DNA from: Limnohabitans sp. Rim8
Lineage (GTDB): Bacteria > Pseudomonadota > Gammaproteobacteria > Burkholderiales > Burkholderiaceae_C
DNA: 53,712 nt
Assembly: GCA_945901045.1 (NCBI GenBank)
Contig: CAMDKK010000024.1
Coordinates: 1-53,712, forward strand
Reading direction: 5' to 3'
The notes below the pieces were generated by a model. That model saw only the letters and a program-made list of their open reading frames with translations. It searched no databases and was not told where the DNA came from. The first letter of the stretch is position 1. Each line of letters opens with the position of its first letter. A program made the position numbers and the translations under genes. This document shows, one piece after another, positions 52,187 through 53,712 of this stretch.

Positions 52187-53518
52187 TCAAGCCGACAAGG
52201 TATCCGCTATCCGTTGAGCGAAACTGTGTGCTTGCGCTGCTGTGCGCGCCTCGACCATGACCCGAAGCAAAGGCTCGGTACCACTGGCGCGAATGAGAAC
52301 CCGTCCGTCGTGACCCAGCTCAGTCTCTACGGCTTGGATTTCGGATTTCAACAACGCGTTTGAAGACCAATCTTGCCCGGGCTGCAAAAGTACATTGATG
52401 AGAGTTTGCGGTAGAAGCGTCACACCGTCCAACAATTGGGCCATGGTTTTATCGCTGGACACGCATGCTTGAAGTACCTGCAGAGCACTAATCAAACCAT
52501 CACCCGTGGTGTGTTTATCCAAGGCCAACAAATGGCCCGAACCTTCACCGCCCAAAAGCCAGCCTTTTTCTGTCAAGACCTCCAGAACATAGCGGTCACC
52601 CACTTTGGCACGCACAAACTCAACCCCTTTGCGCTGGAGTGCCACCTCGACCGCCTTGTTGGTCATCAGGGTGCCCACAACGCCTGGCACGTCCTCGTTT
52701 CTCGACAATCTGTCTGCAACGATCAAATACAGCAACTCGTCACCGTTGTACAAACGTCCGTTACCGTCGACAAGTAACAAACGATCCGCATCGCCATCCA
52801 ATGCAACACCAAAATCAGCCTGATGCTTTGATACCTCTTGGATCAAGGCTTCGGGGTGTGTTGCCCCCACTTCTTTGTTGATGTTCATACCATCCGGCGA
52901 ACAACCCACAGCAATCACATCTGCACCGAGTTCGTGAAAAACTTTAGGCGCGATTTGGTAAGCAGCACCATGCGCAGCATCCACCACAATTTTCAAGCCT
53001 TTGAGGGTCAAGTCATTCGAAAAAGTACTTTTGCAAAACTCAATGTACCGACCAGCAGCATCATCAAGCCGACGGGTTTTCCCGAGCGAAGCAGATGACA
53101 CCCAAACAGGCAATTGACCCAGAGCCTCTTCCACTTGGCGCTCCCATTCGTCATTAAGCTTGGTGCCATAGGCACTGAAAAATTTAATACCGTTGTCATC
53201 AAAGGGGTTGTGGCTGGCGCTGATCACCACCCCCAAAGATGCGCGCTGAGCACGGGTCAAATAAGCCACAGCAGGTGTCGGCACAGGCCCCAACAAGACC
53301 ACATCCACGCCAGCTGAATTGAAACCCGACTCCAGCGCACTTTCAAGCATATAGCCTGAAATCCGCGTGTCTTTGCCAATCAGCACCGTAGGGTGCGCCT
53401 CTTTGGATTTCAGTACTCGGCCAACAGCATGGGCCAAGCGCAAAATAAAATCAGGGGTAATGGGGCTTTGACCAACGGTGCCGCGGATACCATCGGTGCC
53501 AAAATATTGACGGCTCAT
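52187..53518 (-). CDS. glmM: Phosphoglucosamine mutase
   Basis: A 443-residue enzyme interconverting glucosamine-6-phosphate and glucosamine-1-phosphate for cell-wall synthesis. It starts [20 protein letters not shown], the phosphoserine loop is [19 protein letters not shown], the metal loop [11 protein letters not shown] and the sugar-binding GGEGSGHLL. The phosphate-binding [15 protein letters not shown] is near the end. It follows folP in the usual order. Confidence 0.97.
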   Translation of the reverse strand: MSRQYFGTDGIRGTVGQSPITPDFILRLAHAVGRVLKSKEAHPTVLIGKDTRISGYMLESALESGFNSAGVDVVLLGPVPTPAVAYLTRAQRASLGVVISASHNPFDDNGIKFFSAYGTKLNDEWERQVEEALGQLPVWVSSASLGKTRRLDDAAGRYIEFCKSTFSNDLTLKGLKIVVDAAHGAAYQIAPKVFHELGADVIAVGCSPDGMNINKEVGATHPEALIQEVSKHQADFGVALDGDADRLLLVDGNGRLYNGDELLYLIVADRLSRNEDVPGVVGTLMTNKAVEVALQRKGVEFVRAKVGDRYVLEVLTEKGWLLGGEGSGHLLALDKHTTGDGLISALQVLQACVSSDKTMAQLLDGVTLLPQTLINVLLQPGQDWSSNALLKSEIQAVETELGHDGRVLIRASGTEPLLRVMVEARTAAQAHSFAQRIADTLSA

Positions 53519-53570
53519 GCTACTTTCCTGCTCTTATTATTAAAGATAAATTTTAAGTGCTGCCAGGTAT

Positions 53571-53712
53571 TCAAACAGATGCCGCCTTGACCGCCTGCCA
53601 AACACAGATGGCCTGAGCAGTTTCTTTGACATCATGTACTCTCACCACTTGAGCCCCTCGTTCTACCGCCATGACAGCCGCAGACACGCTGGCGGCGGTG
53701 CGTTCATGGGCT
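53571..53712 (-). CDS. folP: Dihydropteroate synthase, C-terminal end (runs off the window)
   Basis: The last 46 codons of FolP on the minus strand: AHERTAASVSAAVMAVERGA then QVVRVHDVKETAQAICVWQA, a typical FolP ending (RVHDV.ET..A..VW.A) with the conserved pterin/sulfa-site RVHD. The stop is at 53571. Its place directly before glmM supports the call. The rest of the gene lies beyond the window. Confidence 0.9.
   Translation of the reverse strand, partial: AHERTAASVSAAVMAVERGAQVVRVHDVKETAQAICVWQAVKAASV

Noticed and set aside
1-53712. CRISPR array, tRNA or rRNA genes
   Set aside because: I saw no regularly spaced repeats and no recognisable tRNA or rRNA sequence on either strand.

Overview
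The window looks like the chromosome of a betaproteobacterium, most likely Burkholderiales and probably Comamonadaceae. The evidence is the gene orders alaA-hom-thrC-moeA-moaD-moaE, rpsF-priB-rpsR-rplI-dnaB and folP-glmM, the homodimeric-type AceE, and a TRAP transporter linked to a BKACE (DUF849) gene. The genus cannot be fixed from the sequence alone. No rRNA, tRNA or CRISPR array was seen.

Layout. (1) 1-2531: the 5' part of aceE (minus strand) and a divergent Lrp/AsnC regulator. (2) 2532-5874: a decayed DUF411 gene, an orphan E1 alpha/beta fusion dehydrogenase and an IS6-type transposase. (3) 6087-13313: one minus-strand catabolic cluster reading dctP-dctQ-dctM-unknown-M24-BKACE-GST-SDR, probably for import and breakdown of an unidentified organic acid. 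(4) 13.4-18.9 kb: an eroded mobile zone. It holds a broken NERD-domain gene cut by an IS21-type remnant, a CWC-like gene coupled to a BLUF photoreceptor, and then two toxin-antitoxin loci (one with a nonsense-mutated toxin), fragments of a YCF48-like gene and an RND exporter, and a VOC gene. The stretch 15.6-18.85 kb is bounded by inverted IS6-type remnants. (5) 18.9-23.3 kb: a translationally coupled operon of a TldD-like protease, its TldE-like partner and a thioredoxin lipoprotein. Mobile remnants lie on both sides: IS6 and IS91-like bits before it, and an IS630 piece plus a group II intron 5' end after it. (6) 24.2-53.7 kb: ordinary core chromosome. In order it holds aceA, a SWIB protein, a TPP enzyme with an SMP-30 protein and an MFS transporter, clpB, two small hypotheticals, the moa/moe-thr-hom-ala operon, bcp, phoH, dnaB with the ribosomal operon, a Na+/solute symporter, ppsA with its divergent regulator ppsR, glmM and the end of folP.

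The core genes centre on pyruvate, PEP and glyoxylate metabolism (aceE, aceA, ppsA/ppsR, several TPP enzymes, possibly an acetate-type symporter), which fits growth on organic acids. The accessory third of the window is more interesting. The best candidates for something undescribed are the TRAP/M24/BKACE/GST/SDR cluster, the TldD-TldE-thioredoxin operon and the CWC-BLUF pair. Many short pseudogenes in 13-24 kb show repeated insertion and decay.
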